Numbered from the stretch's first letter, positions 23,047-34,743 are shown. The stretch: 53,024 nucleotides of DNA from Micractinium sp. NFX-FRZ (GCA_029339195.1 JAPTJF010000435.1:1-53024); one strand, 5' to 3'. Program-made: numbers and translations. Notes: generated by a model from the letters alone, not told the origin.

Positions 23047-23951
23047 AACCCCGAGGTGTCTGCCAGCAGTGCCAAGGGATGGGGGACTGAGAGCCGTGCA
23101 GACGGGGGGATTGAGGGAGCACAGCAGTGGGGCAGGGGGACTGAGAGCACAGCCGTGCAGGCAAGGTGCAGGCGGTTGAATGACGAGCGCAAGGGATACG
23201 CAAGGGGACACAAATGGCTGGGGAGAGTGCAGCGGGAGGACAGCAACAGGTTGGGAGGGCGCAGCGGAAAAAAAACAGCCGGACTGTGAGCAGTTGAGCA
23301 GCACGCGGACGAGAAGAACGGAACCCGGGACGACCGCCCAAGAGTTGGCAAGTGGTGGGAGTGCCGTTCGAGCACGGGGCGTGGCGAGGGCGGCACGTGC
23401 GTGCCGCGCCCCCTGGCGGGTCCCCAAATGCGCCATCACGTGACCCCCAACCTCGGCAGCAGCAGCGGCTCGATGCTGTCGGAGCTGTCCGGCTGGAACG
23501 CAGCTCGAAGGAGCCAGCTGCCAGCCAGCCACAGCACGAGCAAGGTCCACAGCTGCCTGCGAAGCGAGCACGGGCGGGAGCGGCGGCGGGAGCGGCTGGT
23601 GGGTGCGCGGACACTGGATTGATTTAAAACTTCCCTCGCACATGAACAGTCCGTGGGCGCAATGTGCAGTCCCCCACGCACCGCCAACTGAGGTCCCCGC
23701 CGTCTCGGAACGAGTCGGTGATAACGCCATGGAGGACCATCTCTTTCTATGCTCCCGCTTGCCTAGGACAGTGACGGCGGTGATCGCATGTGGACGGGCC
23801 ACAGAACATGCGCAACAAGGGCGCAAGTGTTTGAGAGGAAGAGATGGGCTGAGCTGGCACGAAACCCAGGTGGCACTGGTGCGAAACTCAGGAGACACCC
23901 TTGAAAGCGGCATGCATGCGCTGCTCGGACACCGCCGATATCAAGTATACC
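23047..23951. other. Intergenic: upstream region of the RH22-like gene
   Basis: About 0.9 kb. The first 250 bases are G/purine-rich on the plus strand. An open antisense frame spans 22831-23913 but resembles no protein. It should hold the promoter and 5'UTR of the helicase gene. Confidence 0.5.
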
Positions 23952-26074
23952 ATGCTGTCCTTGGTTGACGCTTGTACCGGCTGCCTGGGCCGGCTGCCCA
24001 GCCATGCATCACCCTGCCGCCCGCTACTGCGGCTGCTGACGGCCAGGCCGCGGGCAGCGCACCTTCAGAGCTTTCGGGGGCAGCAGCAGGCTGCCGCCGC
24101 CGCAGCGCTTCCACGTGCCGCACTGAGCACTGCCGCCGCGGCACCTGCGGCAGCCGAAGACTTCTATGCCGCTTCCGCCGTCACGTTCAGCAACCTGGGG
24201 CTCAGTGCCGAGCTGTGCGGCGCCCTGCAGCACGCGGGCTACCAGCGGCCCGCCCACGCGCAGGTGCGGGCGGCAGCGTGACGGCAGGCGGCAGGGCGAC
24301 GACGATAGACTGCCCACCTGCTTTGTTTCATGAGCACACCCCACTGCGCCTTTGCCACTGTGTCAGTATGCGTCGGGAAACCAAGGCAATGCATCCAGCA
24401 CGCCGCGGGTGCCTGCCCACCGCTTGCTCTGAGCCGCCCGCCCTGCCTCGGTTCCTATGCTCCCTTGCTTTCCCTGCAGGAGCTCGCGGTCCCTAAGATC
24501 CTGTCTGGCCGTGATGCAGTGCTAGCAATCGAGACAGGCAGCGGCAAGACGCTGGCCTACCTGGCACCCCTGGTGGAGCTGACCGTGCGCCGCCGGCGGC
24601 AGGCGGCAGCGGCGGCGGCATCCGAGGCAGCAGCGGCGGCGGCGGGCGGCGCCGCCGCAGCACCACCCTCCCGGCCGGCGGCGCGGCGCCACTGCCGCGC
24701 TCGTGCTGTGCCCCAACGCCGCGCTGTGCGAGCAGGTGCTGGCGGCTGCCTCGACGCTGCGCGACCCGGCAAGCGGCGCCCCGCTGGCGGAGGCCGCCTT
24801 TGTCTCCTCCCAGCGCCCCCCGCCACTCAGCCTGCCAGACATTGTTGTGACCACGCCGGGCGCCCTGGTGTCCCTGTTGGACAACTCGGGGCCAGCCTAC
24901 GGATACGAGTGGACGCGGGAAGGTGGGGGGGCGGCAGGGTGGGGGCTGGGCTGAGGTGGGCGGAATGCTTTGGTGAGGGTGGGCAGTTTCTGTGGGCGTT
25001 TGTGTGGTGTGGTGATGATATGGTCATTGGCGGCTGCGCAGCATAGCGCAGGTTGCACATTGTCTGGTGCCTGCACTTCAGCCTTCCCCTTCCAGCCCCC
25101 GATCTCTCCACCCCCTACCTGTCACCCCGTCCAGCCAGGCCTGCCCGGCCGCAAGTGGGCGCTCACCATGCAAACCACTGAAGCAGGCCCGACTCCCTTT
25201 CTTCTGTAGTAGCCTCACCCCCTGTGCCTGGGCGCTTGGCATTAGCCGACCTGCACCACTTCCCCTCTAGTAGCCTCGCCCCCTCATTCCCATCTTCCCT
25301 TTGCCCCTGCCGCCCCCTCCAGGCCTGCCCAGCTGGGCACGCTGCGTCGTGTTTGACGAGGCCGACCTGCTGCTGTCTGGCGGATACGGGGCGCAGATGC
25401 GCATCATTTGGGACGCGCTGCGCGCCGGGGACCGCATGCACGCCGCGCGCCGCATCTGCCTGCAGGTGCGGCTGGGGCTGGGGTGTGGCGGGTGGACGGT
25501 GGTGGTTGTCGGCACATGCGTTGTGGGGGGTGTGCTGTGCCGGAGGGGGGTCTGCGTGCAACGCTGCACACCGACGGCACCTGGTTGCAGATGAAGCTGC
25601 CGGGACAGCGCATGAAGCAGCTGTTGCTTGCCGTGTGAGGGGCATCCCTCCCCCCTTCCATCCCCCCCCCCCCCCTCCACTCCCTTTGAGTCCTGCCGGG
25701 TGGGGTCCTCAGGGATCACGACTTTCCCAAGCTAATCCGCCACTTGCTTCTCACACCTGCCCCTCCCCTCCCTCCCTCCCGGACTGCCGGGCCCTCAAGG
25801 GGCACGAGTATTTATTGCAAAGGCTGTTCTGCCGCTTGCTTCTCCAACCTGCCCCTCCCCTCCCTCCCTCCCTCTCCCTCCCTCCCTGGCAGCTGGGCCT
25901 GAGCGAGGACGAATTCTTTGAGCTGCCCCGCCACCTGAAGCAGGCCGCCAAGCTGGGCGGGGCACAGGGGCTGCTGGATGCCGGCCTCAGGCGCCTGCAG
26001 CAGCAGCAGCAGCAGCGGGCAGCGGCGGTCGACTTTGGGGGCAGCTTTGACCTTGCAGGCAGCGCCGACGACGG

Positions 26075-26113
<39 letters not shown>

Positions 26114-28132
26114 CCCGGCACCGGCGGCGGCACCGGCAGAGGCCCAGCAGCAGCAGCAGGCGCAGCAGCAGGAGCAGCAGCCGCCTGCCGCGCAGCAGGA
26201 GGACGTGAGCCACCCTGACAAGGGTGTGTATGGTCCCAGCTTTCAGCGGCAGTACGTGTTTGTGGCAGCCACAATGCCGGCAGAGGGGGAGCGGTCGGTG
26301 GGTGCGGAGATTGCGGCGCGCTTCCCGGAGGCCGCATGGCTTGCGGGGCGGCAGCTGCACCAGAGCAAGCGCACGCTGGAGCATGCCTGGCGGAGGGTGG
26401 CGGATGAGCGGGAGCGGGCAGAGGTGCTGCAGGTGAATGGGTGGGCCAGGGGCGGGTGCGAAGTGACAGCGGGGCGCTGCGGCGGGGCACCCCGGCTGAT
26501 GCGGCATTCATTGGCCAGCCTGGCAGCGGTTGGTAGGCCGACTGTGCTGCTGACTGTGCTGCTGGCACAGTGCTGTGCTGAGTCCAGCTGCCCTCCCCTC
26601 CCACCACCGCCTGCCCCCCACCTGTGCCTGCCCACCTCCCTTCCCCTGCTCCCTCTCCACCATCTTCCCGCCGCCACCCCGCAGGACGTCCTCGCCTCTG
26701 ATGAAGCCCTCCAGGCGGGGCGGGGCCGCATGCTGGTGTTTGCACGCGACGTGGTCTCAGCGCAGGACACGGCAGAGGCGCTGGAGGGCGTGGGCCTGCC
26801 TGTGCTGCAGTACCACAAGGCGGTACCAGCGGGGGAGCGGGCGGAGGCGCTGGCGCGCATGTGCGAGGAGGAGGGGCTCGTGCTGGTGTGCACGGATGCA
26901 GCGGCGCGGGGGTTGGATGTGCCGGATGTGACGCACGTCGTGCAGGTGGGACGGCAAGCAGGCGGGCAAGGGCGGGTGGGCAGGGGGTGCAGGCAGGCGG
27001 GGCAGGACTGGGGCGGCTCTGCTTGCACAGCTCCTTGACGCATGTTGTGCATGTTGTGGGCAGGTGTGGTCTTTGTGCGGGGCATGGAGGCGGGGGAGGG
27101 GTGGCCGGTTTCGGATCAGGATCAGGTTGGGGTGAGGCACCGATTGTGCGTCGCCTGCAGTCGGCTGTGCGCCTGCCCACCGCACCCCACCCACCCGCAG
27201 CGCCTTTACCACGCGCCCCTCTGCTGCCCCCTCCTTGCAGGCCGACTTTGCGCAGTCCGCCGTCGACTTTTTGCACCGCGTGGGCCGCACCGCGCGTGCC
27301 GGCAAGGCGGGCCGCGTCACCTCCCTCTTCTCCCCCGAAGCAGAGGCGCTGGTGGCGGCGATTCGGGACAACATCGCGGCAGGTGCGTTGGGGGGTGGCC
27401 GCGTGGGGGGCAGGGCAGGTGGCCGCGTGGCATGCATGGTCAAGTGCGGGTGGCTGGTGACCCACCACGTTAAGTAGTACTGGCAGAAGGATCAGCAATG
27501 TGGGGCTGGCTGGTGGATGCACATGTCGTGTGGTGGCGCACCCCGCCATGCACACCCCCTCTGTGAAAGCTCCCCCCAGGAGTCCCCTTTCCAAAGGCTG
27601 GCGCCTGGCACCCATCGCCGCCCCTGCTCACCCCCCTGCCCTCCCGCCTGCTTCCTGTGTCTGCAGGCCAGCCAGTGGAGGGCGCCTTCAGCCGCAAGCG
27701 CTCCTTCCGCAAGAAGATGAAGAAGTGAGTGAGCACGGAGGGCGGAAGAGGGGCGGGGCCTTGCTTGCGTGGTCTTGGGACCGGGTCAGGGGGCAAGCGC
27801 TCATTGGGGAAGAATTTTCACGTGCTTGGGGTGGGGGGGAGAGGGTTTGGTGGAGGCCAGGGGGCGTGATGCAGCAAGGGCGCGCCGGTGCAGTGCGGCG
27901 CTGGCCAGCGCAAGGCACCCAGGGCACTGATGGCACTGGTTGAATGGCCTAGTAAAGCGCGCTCTTGACGTGTGTCTCTCTTCCTGCGCCCTCACCTTCA
28001 ATCGTGTTTGAGCCCTGCAGGTATGGCGAGTATGTGCCCCGCGGGCAGGAGGGGCCAACGGAGCACCGCCAGGCACGCCGTGACGAGAGGGCGGCACGCG
28101 GTGTCGAGCGGCGCAGCCGCCAGTGGCGTTGA
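23952..28132 (+). CDS. RH22: Chloroplast DEAD-box RNA helicase, RH22 ortholog
   Basis: ATP-dependent RNA helicase; plant RH22 acts in chloroplast 50S ribosome assembly. Exons 23952-24263, 24480-24584, 24661-24922, 25323-25465, 25893-26432, 26685-26945, 27241-27382, 27667-27724 and 28021-28132 give 644 residues; an optional mini-exon 25591-25632 adds 14. The order is: an Ala/Arg-rich transit peptide, a Q-motif (FSNLGLSAELCGAL), motif I ETGSGKT, an RH22-specific VLCPNAALCEQV in place of the usual motif Ia, TTPGALV, DEAD (VVFDEADLLL), motif III AAT, TDAAARGLD and HRVGRTARAG. The tail AFSRKRSFRKKMKK matches the land-plant RH22 ending almost word for word. A Gln/Ser-rich insert (about 100 residues) sits between DEAD and AAT. 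The start is uncertain: in-frame ATGs also lie at 23901 and 23916. The step 24585-24660 is either a 76-nt intron or a frameshift. Confidence 0.9.
24585..24660 (+). other. 76-nt putative mini-intron in RH22
   Basis: The ETGSGKT frame and the VLCPNAALCEQV frame differ by one base. A GT (gtgcgccg) to AG (gccgccgcag) segment of 76 nt restores the frame. It is shorter than every other intron I delimited in this gene, and its interior encodes poly-Ala/Gly in the upstream frame. A base error is the alternative. Confidence 0.5.
25738..25875 (+). repeat. Tandem duplication of a polypyrimidine/acceptor zone in an RH22 intron
   Basis: The block cacttgcttctc-acctgcccctcccctccctccctcc at 25740-25780 recurs at about 25832-25873, just before the exon at 25893. 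Each block is followed by a GC-rich segment; the first resembles the real exon start only weakly. Confidence 0.65.
26080..26112 (+). repeat. (AGC)n coding microsatellite, poly-Ser in RH22
   Basis: About eleven AGC codons inside the low-complexity insert of the helicase, flanked by CAG-encoded poly-Gln. Its length is likely to vary between strains. Confidence 0.85.
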
Positions 28133-29034
28133 AGCAGCAGGGGCGGTGGATTCAGCTGCGTGACCTCCATCATTACACCGCTCTCTGTATTATTGTAAAA
28201 AAAATAAAAATGAAAAAGGAGAAGAAGTAGGAGAACAGAAGGTTGTCCGCTTGTGCAGCGATACATGTGTCTGCCGTCAAGCTCCGCAGCCGCCAGTGGC
28301 GCCGAGTCGGCAAGCGCAGAGGGACTAGCTGAGGCTTCCACGCCCTCTTCTTTTTAACTATGCATGCGGCACATGTGCCATGCCGATCTGGGAGCTGGTC
28401 TCCGGTGAACTCTGCTGCGGCATTAGGAAGCAAACTTGGCGCGGAAGTGGAGAGCTGGTGGCGTGGTTGGGGTGGTGAGGCAGGGCGGGGAGGGCCTCAG
28501 CCACCACACGGTCGTCCTGCACAGGTTCTGCACAGCACAGTCATCGTAGGCAATGCACACACCTCGCTGCCCTGCATTCAGCTCGACCTGCAAACCTCCC
28601 ATCCCCAGAGATTCTGGGGATGGCGCACGCGACAAGCTGGCAGGGCGAGCTGCAAAGAGCTGCAACCGCTCATCCCAGACCCCAAATCGCTTCCTGCGCG
28701 TCTGCCATCGCGGTCCCACTCCACGAGACGCGTTGCACGGCAGCTTGCTCGCCCGTTCGGTCCATTGAGCTGGAGGCGCACGGCAGCGGGGCGGCTGCGG
28801 TCGAGATGGGCCAGGCCGGGGCTCCGCAGGCCGAGCACTCAAGCCCGCTCCTGCATGACCAGCGCCTCGACGGGAGCAGCCCGCGGATGGGTGTTGCTCG
28901 CAGCGCGGATAGTGGTGCCAGCCTCTATCGACTGCGTGAGTGGTTGCGCTGGGGGAGTGCCGCATGACGCTGCCGCTCGCCGAGTACCCAACCAACCAGC
29001 CGGCCGCCGCCGCCCGCTGCTCAAACCGCTCACC
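28133..29034. other. Intergenic: RH22 3'UTR and upstream region of the zinc transporter
   Basis: TGTAA at 28194-28198 opens an unusually A-rich stretch (28195-28235), fitting the RH22 poly(A) site. The rest shows no convincing gene. An open plus-strand frame from 28360 runs into the transporter's first exon, so a longer N-terminus is formally possible. Confidence 0.5.
28194..28198 (+). terminator. TGTAA poly(A) signal of RH22
   Basis: It lies 62 nt after the stop codon and is followed by an A-rich stretch. Confidence 0.6.
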
Positions 29035-32000
29035 ATGCACCGCTGCCGGTCGCCCTGCGCTGCAGCCACCTTCCCACGCAGCGTCAGCATCTGCCATCTG
29101 GCTGGCGGCGCTTCCGAAGAGGAGAACCTGGCACACAAGCGGGTGAGCACCGCAACCCCAGCGCGGCAGGGCGGCAGGGCAGCAGCCGTGGTCTGTCATG
29201 TACCGCTGCCAGCTGTGCCGCAGCAACACGCCTGCAGGCTTGGCTGGCACCCTCAGGGACCCGCAAGCAACTGTGTATAGTTTGACAGGGACTCACCCCA
29301 CAACGGCTCTGCTCGCCGCACAGCGTCGCGCGCTGCTGGCTGCCGTGCGCTCTCACGGCCCCGCTCTGCTCCCAACCGCCGCCGCCGCCGCCGCCGCGTT
29401 GCACTTGCCTCTGCAGATCCAGCAGAAGCTGATTGCCGCCCTCATCCTGGCCTTCATCTTCATGATTGTGGAGGTGGTGGGAGGCATCTGGGCGCACTCC
29501 CTGGCCATCATCACAGACGCAGGTGCCTGCCCACCTTCGCCTGCTATCATGCGGCCTTGCAGCGGCGTGGCAGCAACACATGTGCCGCAATGAATGCGCC
29601 GCATAGGCAATCTGTTGATACGGTGGTTGCCCTTGAATGCAAAGGGACGACGGGCAAGGGTTACAGGGCCGCGGCTGTATGCACTGACAATCCGCCCAAT
29701 TACGAGTCAATAAAATACAAACGAATTGGCCATGAAAGCGGGCGCACACTGAACCCGCCTGTGCCCTTCACCCCTGCTTTCCCCCTGTGGCCTGCAGCGC
29801 ACCTGCTGTCCGACGTGTCTGGGTTTGGTGTGGCGGTGCTGGCGGCCTACTGGGCCAAGCGGCGCAGCCACCAGCACTTTTCGTACGGCTACCACCGTGT
29901 GGAGGTGAGCTTCTTGCTTCCCTCCTCCATGGTCTTTTTCATTGTCTTTAGAAAGGCAGGCATGGATGTGGGCGCAGAGACATGCATGTGTGTGTGGGCG
30001 GGCGGGGCGGTAGTTGCTTCTTTGTGAGGACGGTGATGGTAGGAGGGTGCAGGATGTTTGGGAGTGGCAGGGCATTGGGGGAGGGGTGATGAAGTTGTTA
30101 TCAGCTTGGCGTGCGACGTGCCGACAGTTGAGCAAGGCAGCACGAGGCAGTACGAGTCTGAGGCAGTACCAGAAGAGCTGCAGCTGCCCCCCGGCCGGCA
30201 GCAGGCGCATCACTTCACCCCCCATCCTTCCATGTTCCACTGGCCCCGTGCTGGGGTGGGCTTGCGTCTGCGTCGATCGCCCGGCTGGCTGGTCACCTAC
30301 ACATACCCACCGCCTCTTGCCTAGTATTTGCATGCATCCACCTCCTCCCAGCTGGCACGCGCTGAGCGCGTTTTGCCTCTGCCCCAACTGCCCACCTGGC
30401 CACGTCCCCCGCCACCCTGCCTGTCTGTTCCGACACGTGTCCTGCCGTGCCCCCCATTTGACCCTGGGCAGGTGCTGGGCGCGCTGGCCTCTGTCATGAC
30501 CGTCTGGCTGGTCACCGGCATCCTGCTGTTTGAGGCGGTGCAGCGCATCATCACGCCGGAGCCTGTCAACGGGAAGCGTGAGTGGGTGGGTGGCCGGGGG
30601 GGCATGGGGGCAGGCGGGTGGGGTTGGGTGTTTGTTGGGGTGAGGACGGGGCAGGGAGGTGGGGCAGAAGGGGTGAGGGGTGGTGCAGCGAGGGCTGCCG
30701 CCTGGCCGGGGGCTGGGCAGGCAGCGCAGGCAGCTGCACAGGCAGCGGGGGGCTGGCCCAGGTTGCCACCCCCCTGACCGCCCTCTCCTTCCTCCTCTTT
30801 ACAACCGCACTGCACGACCCTCCCTTCGCCTGCCCCTGCCACTGCCACTGCAGTCATGTTTATCATTGCCGTGACGGGCGTGTGCGTCAACATTCTCATG
30901 ATGGCAATCCTGGGGCACCACCACCACGGGCACGGGCACAGCCACACACACGCCCCCGACCACGGTGAGCTGCCAGCCGGCTGCCAGCCCGTGCGCGCTG
31001 GCCTGTGGGGAGTTGTAAGCTGATGTTACTACGATTCAGGGAAAAACCAAAACCCAGCAGGCAGCAGGGCGGCGAGGCGCACGCTGCAGTGCTGTGCACG
31101 CTGCGGTTATGTCCCTGCCGCTCCTTCCAGCGCCTCTGCACATGCCTGCACCTCCAAGCTGCCCGCCGTGCTGCACTGCCTGCCCTGATGCAGGGCACTC
31201 GAACGAGCATGCTCACGCGCACGACCACGCGCACAGCCACTCCCACGCCCACGGCAACGGCTGCAGCGGGCACGGGCACGGGCACGGCGGGGAGGGCAGC
31301 GGGCACGGCGGCGCCGGCGCCAAGCGCCACCTGGGCCCCGTTCTGGAGGCGGCAGAGTTGGCCTGCAGCTCCTCACACAACGAGCTCTCCTCTGCGGCTG
31401 CCGCCTCCTGCACCCACAACCATGACCACGACCATGCACACGACCATGAGCACGAGGCCGGCCCGCTGCTGCGCCACAGCCACAAGCACTCGCACGCTCA
31501 CGGCCACGGAGATGCGCCAGCAGCAGCAGCAGCGGCAGCAGCAGATCTGGAGGCGGCGGAGGCGGGGCAACACACGCACAAGCACAAGCACGGCGAGCAC
31601 TGCAGCCACGGCCACGGCCACAAGGCCCACGGCAGCGGTGCCTCCCACCACTCCCACCACTCCCACTCTGACGGCGAGGATGAGGAGCACGGGTGCAGCG
31701 GGCACACTCCAATCCTGAAGCCTGCAGCGCAGGCACAGCGCAGTTGCGGCGGGGAGGGGCACAGCCACGGGCACAGCCATGCGCATGGGCATGAGCACGT
31801 GCACGGCGGCAGCAGCGGTGCGCTGGCGGCACCGAGCGGCGGCGGCGGCGGCGGCAACGGCAGGAGCCGCCCCAGCGGCGGGTGCAGCCATGACCACGCC
31901 AACATGAACGTGAGCGGGGGCTTGGCAAGGGCATGAGATGCGTTGGAGGCCTCTGGGCACGTGTGCAGCCTGCCAACCAGCATGCCGGATCCTGCAGCCG

Positions 32001-33431
32001 CTGCAGGGTGCGCTGCGGTGCTGGCACATCGTTCTATCTTTCTCTGGGTTTTTTGGCTGATCCTTAGCGGCTGGTTATCAGCATCCATCCCCCCGGCGTC
32101 ACGGCCTCCTTGCACCACAAACCAACTGCCGCCCAGGCCTTCCGCGCGCCCTTGTGCCTCCCATCCCGCAAGCTGCTCTGGCGACGCAAGCTCTGTGCAA
32201 CCGCGTTCTGTTGCCTCATTGCGCATTCCTGGCTTCATCATCTGTTGTTGTTCACTGTGCGCGCAGGTGCGGGGCGCCATCATCCACGTGATTGGCGACT
32301 TTGTGCAGTCCATCGGGGTGGCCATCGCTGGGGCGCTCATCTGGTACCACCAGGTGCGCGCAGGCAGCATGCTAGTATGCGATTTTACTCCGCGGGCCTC
32401 CTTTCTGTGCTAGTATGCGGTGTGGGAGGCATGTGCTGCATTTGCCCGAGGTGCGCGCAGCAGGCAGCCAACCTGCCGCTGGGAGGGCTAGAGCAGGCGG
32501 AGGGCAGGCGGCGCCCTGCCGCCAGCCCCGCCCTCATATGCCCTCACACACAACCTGGCCCACCCCCCTCACCCGCCACCTTCCTCCTTGCCCCTACCCC
32601 CCCCCGCAGGACGACCCCCGCTGGTTCATTGCCGACCCCATCTGCACCTTTCTGTTTGCTGTGCTGGTGCTGTGGACCACGCGCGCCATCCTGCGCGACA
32701 TCTCCGACGTACTCATGGAGCGCGTGCCCCGCGGGCTGTGCATCAACACCATACACGACGACATGTCGCGGGTGGGTGCAGCAGGAGAGGCAAGGGGAGG
32801 CCTCTGGGGTGGGGCGGGGTGGGTGTGCGGGTGGGCTGTGAGGTCCAGGGGGCAGGGGTGGTGTGTGCCTGTTAGGCGACGTGCTGTGCTGCGCTGCGCT
32901 GCGTGCTCGCTGAGCACTGCCTGCTGCCTGCCCACCTGACGTGCAATGCCCCCAGCACTCTTCCCCTCTCCTCCCTCCCTTCCACCGCCCACGCAGGTGT
33001 GGCGTTAGCGGCGGTGCACGACATGCACGTCTGATCCCTCACTCCTCCTCCTCAAACACTGCCCCTCCTCCTCCCCCTCCTCCCGCCATCGGCTGCCTCC
33101 AGTGTGGCACCTGCAGAGTAGGCGCACGACCTGCACGCCTCGTCCCCACCCCTCTTCCTCACTCCAATGTCGCCTAACCACCCCTCCCTCCCTCTCCCTC
33201 ACCTTGGCTGCCCCCTCTCTGCAGGTGGCCGGCGTGGAGGAGGTGCACGACCTGCACGTCTGGTCCCTCACCCCCGGCATCCCCCTGCTGTGCGCCCACA
33301 TCAACCTGTCCCCCGAGGCTGACGCCACCGCGGCGCTGCACCTGATTACAGAGTACTGCCGGGGCATCGGCATCCAGCACTCCACCCTGCAGCTGGTCAC
33401 CAACGGATCCGCCTGCCCCTGCGACTGCTGA
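29035..33431 (+). CDS. Cation diffusion facilitator (MTP1-type Zn transporter) with giant His loop
   Basis: Zn2+/H+ antiporter of the CDF family, of the plant MTP1/animal ZnT2 class, which loads zinc into vacuoles. Exons 29035-29142, 29417-29522, 29798-29904, 30472-30577, 30854-30964, 31194-31909, 32267-32353, 32620-32771 and 33225-33431. Membrane segments include LIAALILAFIFMIVEVVGG and VMTVWLVTGILLF. The two transport-site HxxxD motifs are both present: HLLSD (after 29798) and HVIGD (about 32285-32300). Between the fourth and fifth membrane segments the His-rich cytosolic loop is about 250 residues, mostly one exon (31194-31909) of HxHxH runs, against a few dozen residues in typical plant MTP1 proteins (family knowledge). 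The C-terminal domain has VEEVHDLHVWSLTPG and ends CPCDC. The first exon (36 residues) is the least certain; exon 31194-31909 may contain further splicing. The last intron holds two decayed copies of the final exon edge. Confidence 0.92.
32994..33150 (+). repeat. Two decayed copies of the last exon's 5' edge (zinc transporter)
   Basis: The real edge is cag + GTGGCCGGC...GTGCACGACCTGCACGTCTGGTCCCTC at 33222. Copy 1 (32994 onward) reads GTGCACGACATGCACGTCTGATCCCTC after a cag acceptor and carries TAG and TGA stops. Copy 2 (33114 onward) reads GCGCACGACCTGCACGCCTCGTCCCCA after ctgcag. Spacing is about 110-120 bp, with a pyrimidine-rich filler each time. Confidence 0.9.
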
Positions 33432-34226
33432 GCGCACGGCGCGGCGTGGGGCGGGCGGGCGGGCGCCGGCTGCCCAGCAGGCGCTGCGTCAGCAGCACTG
33501 CTGGGCTGGCTGGCAGCCACAGGCGGGTCCCCAAGTGCCCCCGGAAGTGCTGATCCCCGACTTGCAGCGTGTCGCGCGCCGCTGCGGGTGCTGGGCCCAG
33601 GCACGACGGGTGCAGGCGCCGGGGGCGTTGCGTCGCGCGCTGGCTCGCCCGTTGGTTGGCAGAGAGCGCCGCTCTACAGTGGCTGCAGAGCGCTGGCTGC
33701 GGCAGCTGGGCCATGCCATCGGCACCAACTTGAGACCGCCCTTCCCCAGCCAGCCTGGGGTGTAGCATCACCACCCCAACGCACCGTATTCCTTTGCTGC
33801 CTGCTCCCGCTCCCCGCTTGTTGTGCTCGTGACCCAAATGCTGGTGCATGCACACACCGCTGCCCTCTCCGCACCTTGTCGTGGGCCTTCCCAGCCCCTC
33901 TGCCCCTGCCGCTGCGCATGCCCATCCTCTGTGACGCCGCTGCTCCGCCCGCTCAGCGGCCTCTGCTCCCGTCACACATGCACCCAAACCCAAGGAGCAG
34001 CTCCTATCCTCACCCCCTGTACGCACGCTACTCCCCCTTACACGTATTTGCAGGCCCCCCCTGCCTGCACGCGCACACACAAAAATGTGCCCTGCATCAC
34101 ATCACCCGCTCACCCCTTTTCCCGGTCTTCCTGCGATGCCGGCCCCCAGATGCGCTCAGCACTCTTTCGCACGCCTACTAGCGGCGCCCCACATGCTTAA
34201 GAATGTGCGGGCACCCACTTGCACAC

Positions 34227-34236
34227 TGTAATGTAA
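34227..34236 (+). terminator. Two tandem TGTAA signals, zinc transporter 3' end
   Basis: Adjacent TGTAA copies about 0.8 kb after the stop codon and facing the thioredoxin gene. Confidence 0.5.
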
Positions 34237-34316
34237 GCCTCTTCACAAAAGGCTGCCGGGATAGGGGGACCTGATTGCGCTGCAGGCAAAGAGGCCGTGG
34301 CTGGCAGGCACCAGCG

Positions 34317-34321
34317 TTACA
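34317..34321 (-). terminator. TGTAA signal (minus strand), thioredoxin y 3' end
   Basis: About 0.42 kb beyond the thioredoxin stop codon on the minus strand. Confidence 0.45.
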
Positions 34322-34743
34322 TGCATGTTGGGGCATGAACTCTGTACATATGCCTGCCTATGCACATCTGTGGGGGCGGGGACGTTCGTTTGCTTAGGGG
34401 TCGTTCATGTCTGCACCAGGCTATGTGCGCTGAGGAAAAGTAGCATCTCAAAAGGGTCGCCTCAACCGCCTGCCGCCAGCGCCTGCTTCCATGCCTCCGT
34501 GCTGCTCTCGCTGCCAGGGCTGAGCTGAGCAGAAGTGCTGCAGCCTGCTGCTGCATGCCAACACCGTTGCCTCTGCCGCCCGGCAGCTCTGGGGGAGCAC
34601 ACACATCTGTGAGCAGCTGGTCACTGCTGCTGCTTGCAGCCGGTGCTCGAGTCAGAGTGCTGCTGCTGCCGCCGGCCGGCAGCCCTGGGGCCACAGGTGC
34701 ACCAGCCTGCTGCTGCCCGCGGTCACCCTGTCTACTGCTGCTT

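Larger units (their letters stand above)
33432..34743. other. Convergent 3'UTRs of the zinc transporter and thioredoxin y
   Basis: No protein-like ORF. TGTAA occurs twice on the plus strand at 34227-34236, and the reverse complement TTACA lies at 34317-34321. The two transcripts probably end about 90 bp apart in tail-to-tail arrangement. Confidence 0.55.

Noticed and set aside
22831..23913. 360-codon antisense ORF
   Set aside because: No recognisable motif; composition follows the base bias of the region; overlaps a C-rich 3'UTR and a probable promoter. Stop codons are rare by chance in such sequence.
25987..27615. 542-codon ORF on the minus strand
   Set aside because: Antisense shadow of the RH22 helicase exons; Pro/Ala/Thr-rich low complexity.
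28360..29280. 306-codon plus-strand ORF as a separate gene
   Set aside because: Only its last part (29035-29142) fits the transporter's first exon by splice phase; the remainder shows no similarity to anything known.
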